From Pomphorhynchus laevis (taxonomy: Eukaryota > Acanthocephala > Palaeacanthocephala > Echinorhynchida > Pomphorhynchidae): DNA of 64,000 bases. Location of the stretch: the NCBI GenBank assembly GCA_012934845.2, contig WNNJ02002480.1:62001-126000 (forward strand), in the 5' to 3' direction. Positions 29,735-40,020 of the stretch are shown in pieces (position 1 is the stretch's first letter; the number at the start of each line of letters is the position of its first letter). The position numbers were made by a program, and so were the translations under genes. Under the pieces are notes generated by a model. The model was not told the DNA's origin, searched no databases, and was given only the letters and a program-made list of their open reading frames with translations.

Positions 29735-29915
29735 TGTTTATGGATGGATAATAAATAATATACTTTGTATTAGAATAAGATATTATATAATCAAATTTCT
29801 TCAGAGGAAATATGTCATTAGCATTTATTCGGTCCCGCTGCTATGTTGGGTCGATGAATAGGTTCGAAATCTGATAACAAAGTGGTACCTCGTGATGACC
29901 TCTATCATTTATTCA
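29735..29915 (+). mobile_element. PLE 3' end fragment right of the satellite
   Basis: Same block as at 24,760 (AATAATATACTTTGTATTAG, then CAGAGGAAATATGTCATTAG), in the same orientation. With the left copy it brackets the satellite. Confidence 0.65.
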
Positions 29916-31585
29916 AATACATCGTATATTATTTATTAGTCGATTTAAAACTGTGTATTTTAAAGTAAAAGCTTGCAAAATAATGCAATTTTATAAAGCT
30001 TCAGTATTAAGTTGCGTAGATACAGCACACTATATTGTATTTTACCTTCAGCTGTTATCTCGAAAACTAAAAATGTTGTTTTCTGAACGTATTGTTTTTA
30101 AATCTTTATTCGTCCATTGCGTTTATTGAATTAAATGTTCACAAATGAAAATTGTTATTTTATTAAATTACAACAATTATTATGGAAATTTCCCTTTTTT
30201 AATTTGATTTGCTAATTTATTATTTCTATTGAAAATAATATTCACGATTATTTTCTTTCACGATTAAATACGCATTCTCAGTTAGCTGACCTGATTTATC
30301 CAGGTTTAAGTATTTGTTGGCTGTGCAACTTGATGTTTTGTTTAAAAGAGTCATGTTGTCTGCTATTTTTGGCAATTTATTGACCGATCGTTTACAATTA
30401 AATTCCCTTGGAGACGGTGCAAGGGAAAGTCCAAGATATAAAGCATGGAGTTAACTATCAACGCCACAATTATTGCATGTGTAACTACTGAATTCGATAA
30501 CTCGTTAAAGTTTGTGAGCACTCAGTTCGAATTTGCCGATCACTTTAAAGTGTACGATCAGTTAGAAGTTTGTTAATTTCTTGAAAGTAATGATGAACGT
30601 CTTCAAGGTAAATCCATGAAAATTAGAAAGTGAAGTATATTGTAATTATAATTTAATTTTCTACATTAAAACTTTTCATTAAATTAATAGATAAATAAAT
30701 TTATGAAATAAATTATTTATCTAAATTAATTATTAAATTATTCATAAATGTATGGATTAACCTAGAGCAGTACTGAGATTAGTATTAAGCTTTAGATTGA
30801 AGAATAAACATTAGATAGCATTAAAAGATAAAAATAAATCACGCATTCGTAAAAGTTTATATAGCAATTATAAAAAAGGGAGTCATAAGAGATAAAAATA
30901 AATCAAATATTCGTAAAAATTTATATAGAATTATAAAAACAGCAAAGTAATTAATACATTTATATTATTAATTTAACAAAATTATTAATTATTCATTATT
31001 ATAATGATATGATATAATATCATTGTAATAATATATAATATTAATATAATAATAAATATTTATATTATATTTATATTAAGAATTAATATTAATATTATAT
31101 ATAATATTAATAACAATAATAATTAATATATAATATCATTATTATAATTATTCATTAGTCATCTTTCATTTCATGAAAGATGTCAAAATCCTCATGATAA
31201 AGGATAAATAACATTGAAAGTTCATTATGTATTAATACATTAATAAACACATTTATGTGAGATCAGCCAAAATTTATCGAATAAAAGTGCATAAACAACA
31301 AAATAATTTGGTATTCATAATTTTATAACATTTTATGAAATGTTATAATTTGGTATTCATAATTTCATAATATTTTATGAAATGCTATAATTTCATTTTA
31401 TGAAATTTTAACATTTTTTACTTCATTTTATGAAATAACCTTAAATATTTCTTAATCACTATTATATAAAAACAAAAGCGGTAAACAAAATTTATTATAT
31501 TTTTATATAATAAACAGTAAAAGATAATATGATAATAAATAAATTAAAATAATAAATTTAATACAATTTAATACAATTTAATACA
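29916..31585. other. AT-rich intergenic DNA, no gene recognised
   Basis: Contains a single decayed satellite monomer near 30,262 (TACGCATTCTCAGTTAGCTG), a short frame at 30,446-30,577 that I cannot place (43 residues), an imperfect 70-bp tandem duplication near 30,820-30,950, and long AT palindromes at 30,990-31,160. Confidence 0.5.
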
Positions 31586-33757
31586 GTCGTTTCGGCTGCC
31601 TTTTGATATGTTTAAAAGGCATCTCCGAGTATTTGCTAACGTAGTAGCATGGGCATAGCCTCTTTAAACTAACAACGTGCTTTCCGAATCATCCTAATTT
31701 AATTCATCAGGAATTTTATTTGCTGTCGCTGCTTGCTTTCTCACAGGATCCCTTTGTCGGATACGTTTTTATAATTTAATCGTAGAATGTGTAAAACTGT
31801 GCACCGAAGGCTAAAAAGCTTCAGTTTCATAATTGTAGATGTTGCCAAAAAAACCGGAGTTCGATTACAAGTAGAGCAGACTTCCTTATCACTCCTAGAC
31901 GAGCTGATGATAGGCGTCAGCACTCATCAGTAGAGTGAAGTACCATCAGTCGCTTCAGCTGCCTTGTGATATATTTAAAAGGCATCTCCGAGAATTTGCT
32001 ATCGTAGTAGAATGGACATAGCCTCTTTAAACTAACAACGTGCTTTCCGGATGATCCTAATTTTATTCGACAGGAATTTTATTTGCTGTCGCTGCTTGCT
32101 TTCTCACAGGATCCCTTTGTCGGATACGTTTTTATAATTTAATCGTAGAATGTGTAAAACTGTGCTCCGGGAGCTAAAACGCTTCAGTTTCATAATTGTA
32201 GATTTTGCCAAAAACCGGAGTTCGATTACAAGTACAGCAGACTTCCTTATCACTCCTAGACGAGCTGATGATAGGCGTCAGCACTCATCAGTAGAGTGAA
32301 CTACCATCAGTCGTTTCGGCTGCCTTGTGATATATTTAAAAGACATCTCCGAGAATTTGCTAACGTAGTAGCATGGGCATAGCCTCTTTAAACTAACAAC
32401 GTGCTTTCCGCATCATCCTAATTGAATTTGGCAAGAATTTTATTTGCTGTCGCTGCTTGCTTTCTCACAGGATCCCTTTGTCGGATACGTTTTTATAATT
32501 TAATCGTAGAATGTGTAAAACTGTGCTCCGGGAGCTAAAAAGCTTCAGTTTCATAATTGCAGATGTTGTCAAAAAAATCGGAGTTCGATTACAAGTAGAG
32601 CAGACTTCCTTATCACTCCTAGACGAGCTGATGATAGGCGGCAGCACTCATCAGTAGAGTGAAGTACCATCAGTCGTTTCGGCTGCCTTGTGATATATTT
32701 AAAAGGCATCTCCGAGAATTTGCTAACGTAGTAGCATGGGCATAGCCTCTTTAAACTAACAACGTGCTTTCCGGATCATCCTAATTTTATTCGGCAGGAA
32801 TTTTATTTGCTGTCGCTGCTTGCTTTCTCACAGGATCCCTTTGTCGGATACGTTTTTATAATTTAATCGTAGAATGTGTAAAACTGTGCTCCGGGAGCTA
32901 AAAAGCTTCAGTTTCATAATTGTAGATGTTGCCAAAAAACCGGAGTTCGATTACAAGTACAGCAGACTTCCTTATCACTCCTAGACGAGCTGATGATAGG
33001 CGTCAGCACTCATCAGTAGAGTGAACTACCATCAGTCGTTTCGGCTGCCTTGTGATATATTTAAAAGGCATCTCCGAGAATTTGCTAACGTAGTAGCATG
33101 GGCATAGCCTCTTTAAACTAACAACGTGCTTTCCGGATCATCCTAATTTTATTCGGCAGGAATTTTATTTGCTGTCGCTGCTTGCTTTCTCACAGGATCC
33201 CTTTGTCGGATACGTTTTTATAATTTAATCGTAGAATGTGTAAAACTGTGCTCCGGGAGCTAAAAAGCTTCAGTTTCATAATCGTAAATTTCGCCAAAAA
33301 CCGGAGTTCGATTACATGCAGAGCAGACTTCCTTATCACTCCTAGACGAGCTGATGGTAGCCGGCAGCACTCATCAGTAGGGTGAACTACCATCAGTCGT
33401 TTCGGCTGCCTTGTGATATATTTAAAAGGCATCTCCGAGAATTTGCTAACGTAGTAGCATGGGCATAGCCTCTTTAAACTAACAACGTGCTTTCCGGATC
33501 ATCCTAATTTTATTCGGCAAGAATTTTATTTGCTGTTGCTGCTTGCTTTCTCACAGGATCCTTTTGTCGGATACGTTTTTATAATTTAATCGTAGAATGT
33601 GTAAAACCGTACTCCGGGAGCTAAAAAGCTTCAGTTTCATAATCGTAGATTTTGCCAAATAACCGGAGTTCGTTTAAAAGTAGAGCAGACTTCCTTGTGA
33701 CTGCTAGACGAGCTGAAGGTAGCCAACAGCACTCATCAGTAGTGTGAACTACTGATG
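31586..33757 (-). repeat. 362-bp satellite, six copies
   Basis: Unit starts (GTCGTTTCGGCTGCC and close variants) lie at 31586, 31949, 32310, 32673, 33035 and 33396, giving periods of 361-363 bp. Copies differ by scattered substitutions. Short minus-strand frames of 60-80 residues recur only because the unit recurs. On the minus strand each unit junction carries CCGAAACGAC and CTACTGATGAG, resembling hammerhead core boxes. The array ends by running into the hammerhead relics at 33,772. Confidence 0.95.
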
Positions 33758-33771
33758 AGACGGTGTTTGCT

Positions 33772-33845
33772 ACCGTTTCATCATCACAATGACTCATCAG
33801 TGCCAGATCCCTCCCACTGCTGGATACAGAGGAGGACTACATCAA
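33772..33845 (-). ncRNA. hammerhead ribozyme relic, copy 1
   Basis: Minus strand: CTGATGA, then stem II GTCAT-TGTG-ATGAT, then GAAAC. The three core boxes are present and stem II pairs with one G-U. The stem I strand before the core (GATCTGGCA) is there, but its partner TGCCAG and the cleavage-site arm have been lost, so it should not cleave. Confidence 0.6.
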
Positions 33846-33930
33846 TTGTGATTATGTAATGGAATAAAAATGAAAATTGATGCAATCATTTCTAGCCAGA
33901 CGCGGAAGATCGACGATAACAGTAGCAAGT

Positions 33931-33999
33931 TCCGTTTCGTCATCACAATGACTCATCAGCGCCAGATCCCTCCCACCGTTGGATACAGAGGAATACCGG
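33931..33999 (-). ncRNA. hammerhead ribozyme relic, copy 2
   Basis: Minus strand: CTGATGA-GTCAT-TGTG-ATGAC-GAAAC core intact, stem I GCCGG/CTGGC. The 5' stem III strand does not match ACGGA after GAA. It shares a palindrome with copy 3, which directly abuts it. Confidence 0.6.
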
Positions 34000-34063
34000 C
34001 AATTCTCTGTATCCAGCAGTGAGAGGGATCTGGCACTTAAGAGTCATTGTGATGACGAAACGG
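33997..34063 (+). ncRNA. hammerhead ribozyme relic, copy 3 (opposite strand)
   Basis: Plus strand with the same layout, but CTGATGA has changed to CTTAAGA. Stem II GTCAT-TGTG-ATGAC and GAAACGG are kept. With copy 2 it forms an inverted pair extending into the flanks (CGCGGAAGA... / ...CTTCCGCG). Confidence 0.55.
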
Positions 34064-34435
34064 TACTTGCTACTTTTATCGACGTTCTTCCGCGTCTGGC
34101 TAGAAATGATTGCGTACATAATTCAAGCGCAATGGTCTCACACTCCCTCTTGAAAATTGGTATTCATTACAAATTTTTATTCGTTTACAGCAGAATGTTG
34201 CATATTAAAGTTCGATAAGTTACTAATAAATAAATCACTTTTATACTAAGAATTATTAGCGCATTACATAATTAGTGATTAATAAATTTGAAATCCAAAA
34301 TGGTAAAAGCATTAATAATCAATAAAAATTTGATATTTATAGTTAAGCATAACTTTTTTGCTTGTTAAATGCAGGCAAAGAAGTCAGCGATAAAAAAATA
34401 TGAAAAATAGAGTTTAAAATGGAATAGAATATGTT

Positions 34436-34580
34436 TGCTTCGTGGCCGAGTGATGAAAGCGTGTGCATTGCAAACTCTATGTAAGAGGTTCAAACCTCGA
34501 GGATAACTCACTACTGACTTCTCTGTTAGCACACATCAAATCCACAAGGTCGCGTTGTCGAAATACTCAAGAGCACCCAA
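34436..34580 (+). mobile_element. tRNA-derived SINE or tRNA-like pseudogene
   Basis: A perfect A-box match TGGCCGAGT (34443-34451) and a B-box match GTTCAAACC (34488-34496), 37 bases apart as in RNA polymerase III tRNA promoters. The T stem pairs (GAGG/CCTC). The D-arm start GTGGCCGAGTG is like tRNA-Ser or tRNA-Leu, but the anticodon arm does not fold convincingly. The unrelated tail (about 34,510-34,580) suggests a SINE. Confidence 0.55.
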
Positions 34581-34599
34581 TGATGAAGCATGTTCACTC

Positions 34600-34905
34600 T
34601 TCATTATTGTAATTTGTTGATATTATTATTTGTTAAATTTACGCAGAAAAAAATTAAATAGCTTAAACACACAATAAAATACACTAAAATAGAATCTGAA
34701 AAATAAAATTTGTTTGTCTCGTTATAGACAAAATATAAGTAGAACCGCTCTTAAATTAAAACAATAATAATGGTTTTCTTAAATACTAAATTAAAACGAT
34801 TTGCAAACTATATATATATTATAGATACAAACTATATATGTATCAATAGCTAAATAACGATTGCTGCCTTAACTCAATCAAATATTCGCGTTTGTAAATG
34901 TTAAT
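34600..34905. other. AT-rich intergenic DNA
   Basis: No gene or repeat recognised. A short TATA-rich palindrome lies near 34,808-34,850. Confidence 0.4.
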
Positions 34906-34909
34906 TACA

Positions 34910-35110
34910 AAGACTAGGGTTTCTCAAGCTCCTCGTCTCGCGTTTACCCGGCGTAGTCTGTACCCACTGGACTATTCAGGGTGAGGCGGGGGGGTTGGTG
35001 AAATACCTCAAGTGGTTCAGTCGAAAGACGGCGTGTTGGAGTAGTTGGAGTAGTTGGGGGCTCAGATCCCTATGGATTTGAGGCCGTAAATGGAACGGAA
35101 GACCGTAGCT
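34910..35110 (+). mobile_element. 3' tail of the APE-type non-LTR family
   Basis: Shares GGTTTCTCAAGCTCCTC, TCTCGCG, GGGGGCTCAGATCCC and TTTGAGGCCGTAA with the 3' end of the copy at 41.7-42.5 kb. A short 5'-truncated copy of the kind left by incomplete reverse transcription. Confidence 0.65.
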
Positions 35111-35614
35111 GTCCAAAGACAAGCAGTTCAGTTGAAGATTAATGAAGAAGGTAAACTTATTTATGCTTGACTGATTTATATTTGTATTAACAAAATCTTA
35201 TTAGTATTGCTGCCGTAACTCAATCAAATATTCGCGTTTGTAAATGTTCGTTTTATATATTTCCTGAAGATGGTATCAAATACTTGGCGAGATGTTGAAG
35301 AGAATTTTAATTTATTTGTGCTGACTTTGTTTCTAGTTATCAAAAACAAATATTTGATAACTTTTGCGGATATTTTGAAATATGATGATATTTCTTTTGT
35401 AGCGGCTATGCGATAAGTCTTTAAAATTAAAACAAACTAATTAAATAAAACGGTTTTTATTTTATCAGTATTAAAAATATACCAAGAAAGAAAAAAATAA
35501 TTTAATAAGAAATTCATTTTAAATCCTATTAATAATGTGTAAAAATAAACTAACTTTAGAATGCTTAATAATTATGAAAATATAACTTTATGAAACTGAA
35601 AAAACGGAAATAGC
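35111..35614 (+). promoter_or_regulatory. U1 upstream region
   Basis: AT-rich, no protein-coding gene recognised. The U1 promoter (proximal sequence element, usually 50-70 bases upstream of the RNA) should lie around 35,540-35,565, but I cannot identify it without related snRNA genes. Confidence 0.3.
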
Positions 35615-35774
35615 ATACTTACCTGGCGCAGGGGTAAACGATGATCAAGAAGGTCGTTCCCCCGGACCGAGGCTGAGTCATTGCACGTCGATTCGGTTGA
35701 AGTCTGCGATTTCCCCAAACTGGGGAACCTCGGGCGCAGAATTTGTGATAGTTGGGGTTGCGTTCGCGCGCCCC
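35615..35774 (+). ncRNA. U1: U1 spliceosomal snRNA
   Basis: U1 pairs with 5' splice sites at the start of spliceosome assembly. The gene begins ATACTTACCTGG, the splice-site-recognition sequence (35615-35626). Stem-loop I carries GATCAAGAAGG (35643-35653), the U1-70K-binding loop. Stem-loop II carries ATTGCAC (35680-35686), the U1A-binding loop. Then GCGATTTCCCC and stem-loop III (CCCC/GGGG), the Sm site AATTTGTG (35740-35747), and terminal stem-loop IV GGGG-TTGCG-TTCG-CGCG-CCCC (to 35774). The length of 160 nt is close to the usual 164. All functional elements are intact, so this is probably a working gene rather than a pseudogene. It lies among PLE and non-LTR debris. Confidence 0.95.
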
Positions 35775-35955
35775 TTTATAAATAAAGAAAAATTCTAAAG
35801 TTGTCATTGAATACTGATAAAATTGACTAATACTTAAGCATGTCAACGTGATGGTGTGACATCACATGATAAAGATTAAGCTTTTATTTTATCATTTCTT
35901 TTAGCATATGATATCCAAGAGTGCATTTTTTTCTGTTATCTCAATTTTTGCACGG

Positions 35956-36005
35956 ATTATTCATTTTGATGACAAAACGGTATTTGCTACTCTTCTTCCG
36001 TGTCC
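35956..36005 (+). ncRNA. degraded hammerhead-family relic
   Basis: TTATTCATTTTGATGACAAA followed by ACGGTATTTGCTAC matches GAGTCATTGTGATGACGAAACGGTACTTGC (34,040-34,069) with several changes. The CTGATGA box and the G of GAAAC are lost. Confidence 0.4.
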
Positions 36006-36099
36006 TACTTCAATGATAACGTATTTCACGCGGATTGAACTTACTTTGAATATTTTTTCTGCATTATTTTTTCGATTTGTTGAAGCGAAATAAAAAAAG

Positions 36100-36630
36100 A
36101 AAAACTAAAAAAATCTATACGTCAACTTGCGGTTGACGTTTAATACTTACACATAGCAACGTTGTAGATTTTTGAAGATTTACAACTAAAGATCATGGTT
36201 TTATTGTATCTATTGTTGTTGTGTTGTAAATGGACGCTGAAGATCTGATTCACAATGTTGATTTAAATCAACATTGTAGGTCTGCTTCACGATGAAGATT
36301 ATGCTTATGTTGGATTATATATTTGTGTCAGATATCGAAAATTTATTTTGAAAAGTTCCAATTATTGTGTTATTAAAATATATCGTTTGATGTAAAATTC
36401 AGTTTATAATTTATCTAGATGTAAATATAACAATTATTTATTATTAATTAATTTTTTATTATTTAACTATTTAACTTTTATTTTGCATTATTTTTAATTT
36501 GCAATATAAAATACTTAGTAAAAATTTAAATAATTTTAAATTTTAGTAAAAATTTAAAATTAAAATTTGAAATAAAAATCGATTTATGAATTTGTTCATA
36601 ACTGTGTAAAAACTAAATCTAAACAATATA
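36100..36630. other. AT-rich spacer
   Basis: No gene recognised. An imperfect palindrome around 36,240-36,300 (AATGTTGATTTAAATCAACATT) is visible. Satellite-like words such as TTGCAATATAAAATACTTAG (36,499) suggest PLE-tail debris. Confidence 0.4.
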
Positions 36631-37010
36631 AATATATGAAATATATGTTTCGATACATTGATGATATATGTGTATTTAATTCTAATAATTTTTATTCAAT
36701 TAGTGAGCACATTTATCCAGAAAGCCTTATTCTTAACAAAACCAATATTAATGATAAAGAAGGTGTATATCTAGATATGAACATTAAATTAACATTAACT
36801 AAAACTACTATTAATTTATATCGTAAAGATGACATATTTAAATTTACAAGAAACATATTTTTGCATGAGCATTCATGCATACCATATAATATAAAATATA
36901 ATACATTAAATAATGAAATTTTAAGAATTGCAACAATATGTAATGATATTGGCTTTCTTCAAAATCATTTAAATAATTTAATAGATATATATTTTAATGT
37001 ATGTATTTAG
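36630..37010 (+). mobile_element. PLE reverse-transcriptase palm fragment
   Basis: A 124-residue frame with FRYIDDICVFN (motif C, catalytic Asp pair in Y-x-D-D), then EHIYPESLILNKT, then EGVYLDMNIKL, NLYRKDD and an F-L-H-E-H-S-C-I-P stretch. This is the typical PLE order after the YxDD box. It breaks near LIDIYF. Confidence 0.8.
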
Positions 37011-37389
37011 TGTATTTAGCTATATTAATTTTCATTTTTATCTTTTTTTTCATTATATAAATTAGAGTTGCATGCTTCAATACTGTATGCTCTAATTTCT
37101 ATGTTTGAAAAAAAAATATGAAATATATGCATTAAAAAGTTAATTGAAAAAAGTGAAGAAAAGAAAATTGAAAGAAAATTAAATACGACAAAACAATATG
37201 ATAGCGATTACAAATGAAACTCGTAATATTTAATTATGAAAGCGATTTATTTTTATGAGTTATCGGAAATAACTCATAGGGCAGTTAGATATAGTGAGAA
37301 TATTTTCTTATTATTAATTATTAATACAGCATTAATTATACTGCATTATATTTAAATATAATACATTACATTATTAAATTTTAATATTT

Positions 37390-37760
37390 GATATAATATT
37401 AAATGATATTTTGTTCAAAATCATTTAAATAATTTAATAGATACATATTTTAAACTAGGTTACTATAAAAATATCATTAAGCAGAAAATAGTAAAATATA
37501 TAAATCAACACAATAATATAAAGAATAAATTTAAACTCTTAAGTGGCAAATTTTTATGGATGGATAATAAATAATATACTTTGTATTAGAATAAGATACT
37601 AGATAGTTTTATCAGAGGAAATACATCATTAGCATGTATTTGGCCCCGCTGCTATGTTGGGTAGAGGAGTTAGGGGTCGAAACCTGATAGCATAACAGTT
37701 CCTCCTGATGACCTCTAATTCTTATTTTGATACAACGTCTGTTATTTATTAGCCAATTCA
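37390..37760 (+). mobile_element. PLE RT C-terminal and 3' end fragment
   Basis: Continues the same protein region from another copy (N-H-L-N-N-L-I-D-T-Y-F-K-L), followed by the shared 3' block AATAATATACTTTGTATTAG and the structured segment at 37,640-37,715. Confidence 0.65.
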
Positions 37761-38224
37761 TAAAAATGACGTTTATTTTAAATTTTAGTTTATAATTCAT
37801 CTTGATTTAAATTATATAAAATCTTATAACAATTATTATTAATTAATTTTTTATTATTTAACTATTTAACTTTTATTTTGCATTATTTTTAATTTGCAAT
37901 ATGAAATACTTAGACTCAGATAGCTTATTTAATCAAATATATCGTTTGATGTAAAAAATTTTCACATTAAAAGTATATGAAGTTGCTAATAAATTAGATC
38001 AAACAAATGAGTACATAAATTTGAATACAAATTTTTTTAATAAATTTGAAATTCAAAAATATTAAAAATATCGAAGTCAACATTAATAAAAATTTGATAT
38101 TTATAATTAAGCTAAGCATAATTTTGCTTGCTTTACGCAGGCCAAGAAGTCAGCGATAAAAAATAAGAAAAATTGAGTTTAAAATATTAAAAATATGTAT
38201 AAAAGCTATACGAATAATTAAAAT

Positions 38225-38475
38225 AACTTACACTTAAACAACAATCATAAACTATTAGAAAGAAAAGATTTGTGGATTAAAAAGCTTAATTCCATTAAAT
38301 TCAAATGTGTACGCCAGCTTGATCCGCGTAAAGTTGCCATGCTACATTCGGTCGAATTATCAGATATTATCGAATTATCAGATAGTGGCGACAGAAAAAG
38401 CAACGTTAAAAAGCAACAAAAGTTACATGTACTCAACCAGATTGGAAAAGTACGTAAGTACTAAAGATTTTAATT
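38225..38475 (+). mobile_element. PLE end fragment joined to unidentified sequence
   Basis: LWIKKLNSI is a PLE GIY-YIG terminal block that passes without a stop into an unrelated sequence (LDPRKVAMLHSVELSDIIEL) up to 38,462. The junction lies near 38,300. Confidence 0.45.
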
Positions 38476-38579
38476 TTAGATCTTTAAAATGTAACGGAAA
38501 ATTTTTATAGTTTGTGATGTTATAAATAATAATTGTATTATACAACAAACAAATGTTTTTCATTAATTAATTGTAACTA

Positions 38580-38930
38580 CAATACCACAGGTGTAGTGTA
38601 TCTAATACATTGTACATATGTATTGCAATATATAGGAAAAACATTTCAAATGTTAAAAACTAGGTTTAGGCAACACATGTATACAACATAATAGTCAAAC
38701 TATATTTCATAAGCAAATGAAATTAATAGAAAATTATATTAAAAACTGTAAGTTATTTATTTTAGAACATATTGTTGAAGAAAATAAGTCAATATTAAAT
38801 CACAAACTATTAGAAAGATAATATTTTTAGATTAAAACCCTTAATTTCATGTACCCATTAGGAGTGAATGACGTGGTGCAACGAATTGGCAGAAGTAGTA
38901 TAGTATCAGTAGTATAGTATCAGCAGCTGA
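38580..38930 (+). mobile_element. PLE GIY-YIG endonuclease domain
   Basis: 38590-38691 encodes GVVYLIHCTYVLQYIGKTF then QMLKTRFRQHMY. This is a GIY-YIG nuclease core with the VVY and YIG motifs and the conserved Arg. The end block W/F[18 protein letters not shown] follows at 38,830-38,880 after a stop. Confidence 0.78.
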
Positions 38931-39239
38931 TGAGACCAACCCATGCTGATTAGTAGCGTCTTGCTGTATCATAATAATATAAATAATAATATCAAATAAT
39001 ATATCATTAAATCAATATATTATATTGATTTAATTATATTATATATTACATTATATCATTATATTAATAATAATTCAGTTAAACGCCAGCCAATAAGTAA
39101 TGGCGATGAAGGAATAATAAAAATTAAGTTAAAAATATTTTTATAGAAGATCTTCATATAGTTTATATCTATATTGATTATATTTTTAATCAATATATCT
39201 TATTTTGAAAAAGAAGATATATGTCAAAATATAAGCATT

Positions 39240-39660
39240 AAATTAACATCAATTAAGACTACATTTAATTTATATCGTAAAGATGACATATTTTAATTTA
39301 CAAAAAAAAACATATTTTTGCATGAGCATTCATGCATACCATATAATATAAAATATAATACATTAAATAATGAAATTTTAAGAATTGCAAAATTTTTTGA
39401 CGATATTGGTTTTATTCAAAATCATTTAAATAATTTAATAGATGCATATTTTAAACTAGGTTACTATAAAAATACAATCAAACAGAAAATAGTAAAATAT
39501 ATAAATCAACACAATAATATTAAAAATAAATTTAAAATCATTAGCGGGAAATTTTTATGGATAATAAATAATATACTTTGTATTAGAATAAGATACTATA
39601 CAATCAAATTTAATCAGAGGAAATACGTCATTATTCTAGTATCCTAATTCTGATACAACG
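39240..39660 (+). mobile_element. PLE RT C-terminal fragment with 3' end
   Basis: A 109-residue frame (39318-39647) starting HEHSCIPYNIKYNTLNNEIL, the same region as at 36,860. It runs on to WIINNILCIRIRYYTIKFNQ and the 3' block. It is interrupted upstream by a stop and a poly-A run. Confidence 0.7.
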
Positions 39661-40020
39661 ACTGTTTTTTATTAATTATTAATTAACGACTGTTATTTAT
39701 TATAATTCTTATAATATACTATTATGAAATATTGCGCTAAATGCAAACAAAATTATATGACATTAATAATTAATTATAAAATATGTTATACTATCTATTT
39801 GTTAATACTTAAATATACAGTATTAAATATATAAATATTTTATGCCACAATAATGTTACTTAGAGAATTGTGTAGGATTCTTCCTGATTTATGTAAACTG
39901 TACACGAACGCAAAGGGCGATATATAACGCTATTTTTCTTGTAACTTTTAGTTTTCTGGTAGATAAAACATTATTGTTTCTATCTCTGCTGGGTCTATTA
40001 CACAAGCTATTTCGGCTATG

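Noticed and set aside
31741-33432. Recurrent 60-80 residue minus-strand frames
   Set aside because: They are the same chance frame repeated in each 362-bp satellite unit; no start, domain or codon pattern supports a protein.
35619-35846. 75-residue minus-strand frame
   Set aside because: It is antisense to the U1 snRNA gene, whose structure fully explains the conserved sequence.
37640-37720. CGAAAC and CTGATGA close together, looking like a hammerhead in the PLE tail
   Set aside because: The order is GAAAC before CTGATGA with too little room for stem I, and the bases after CTGATGA do not pair with those before GAAAC. Kept only as a possible pseudoknot.
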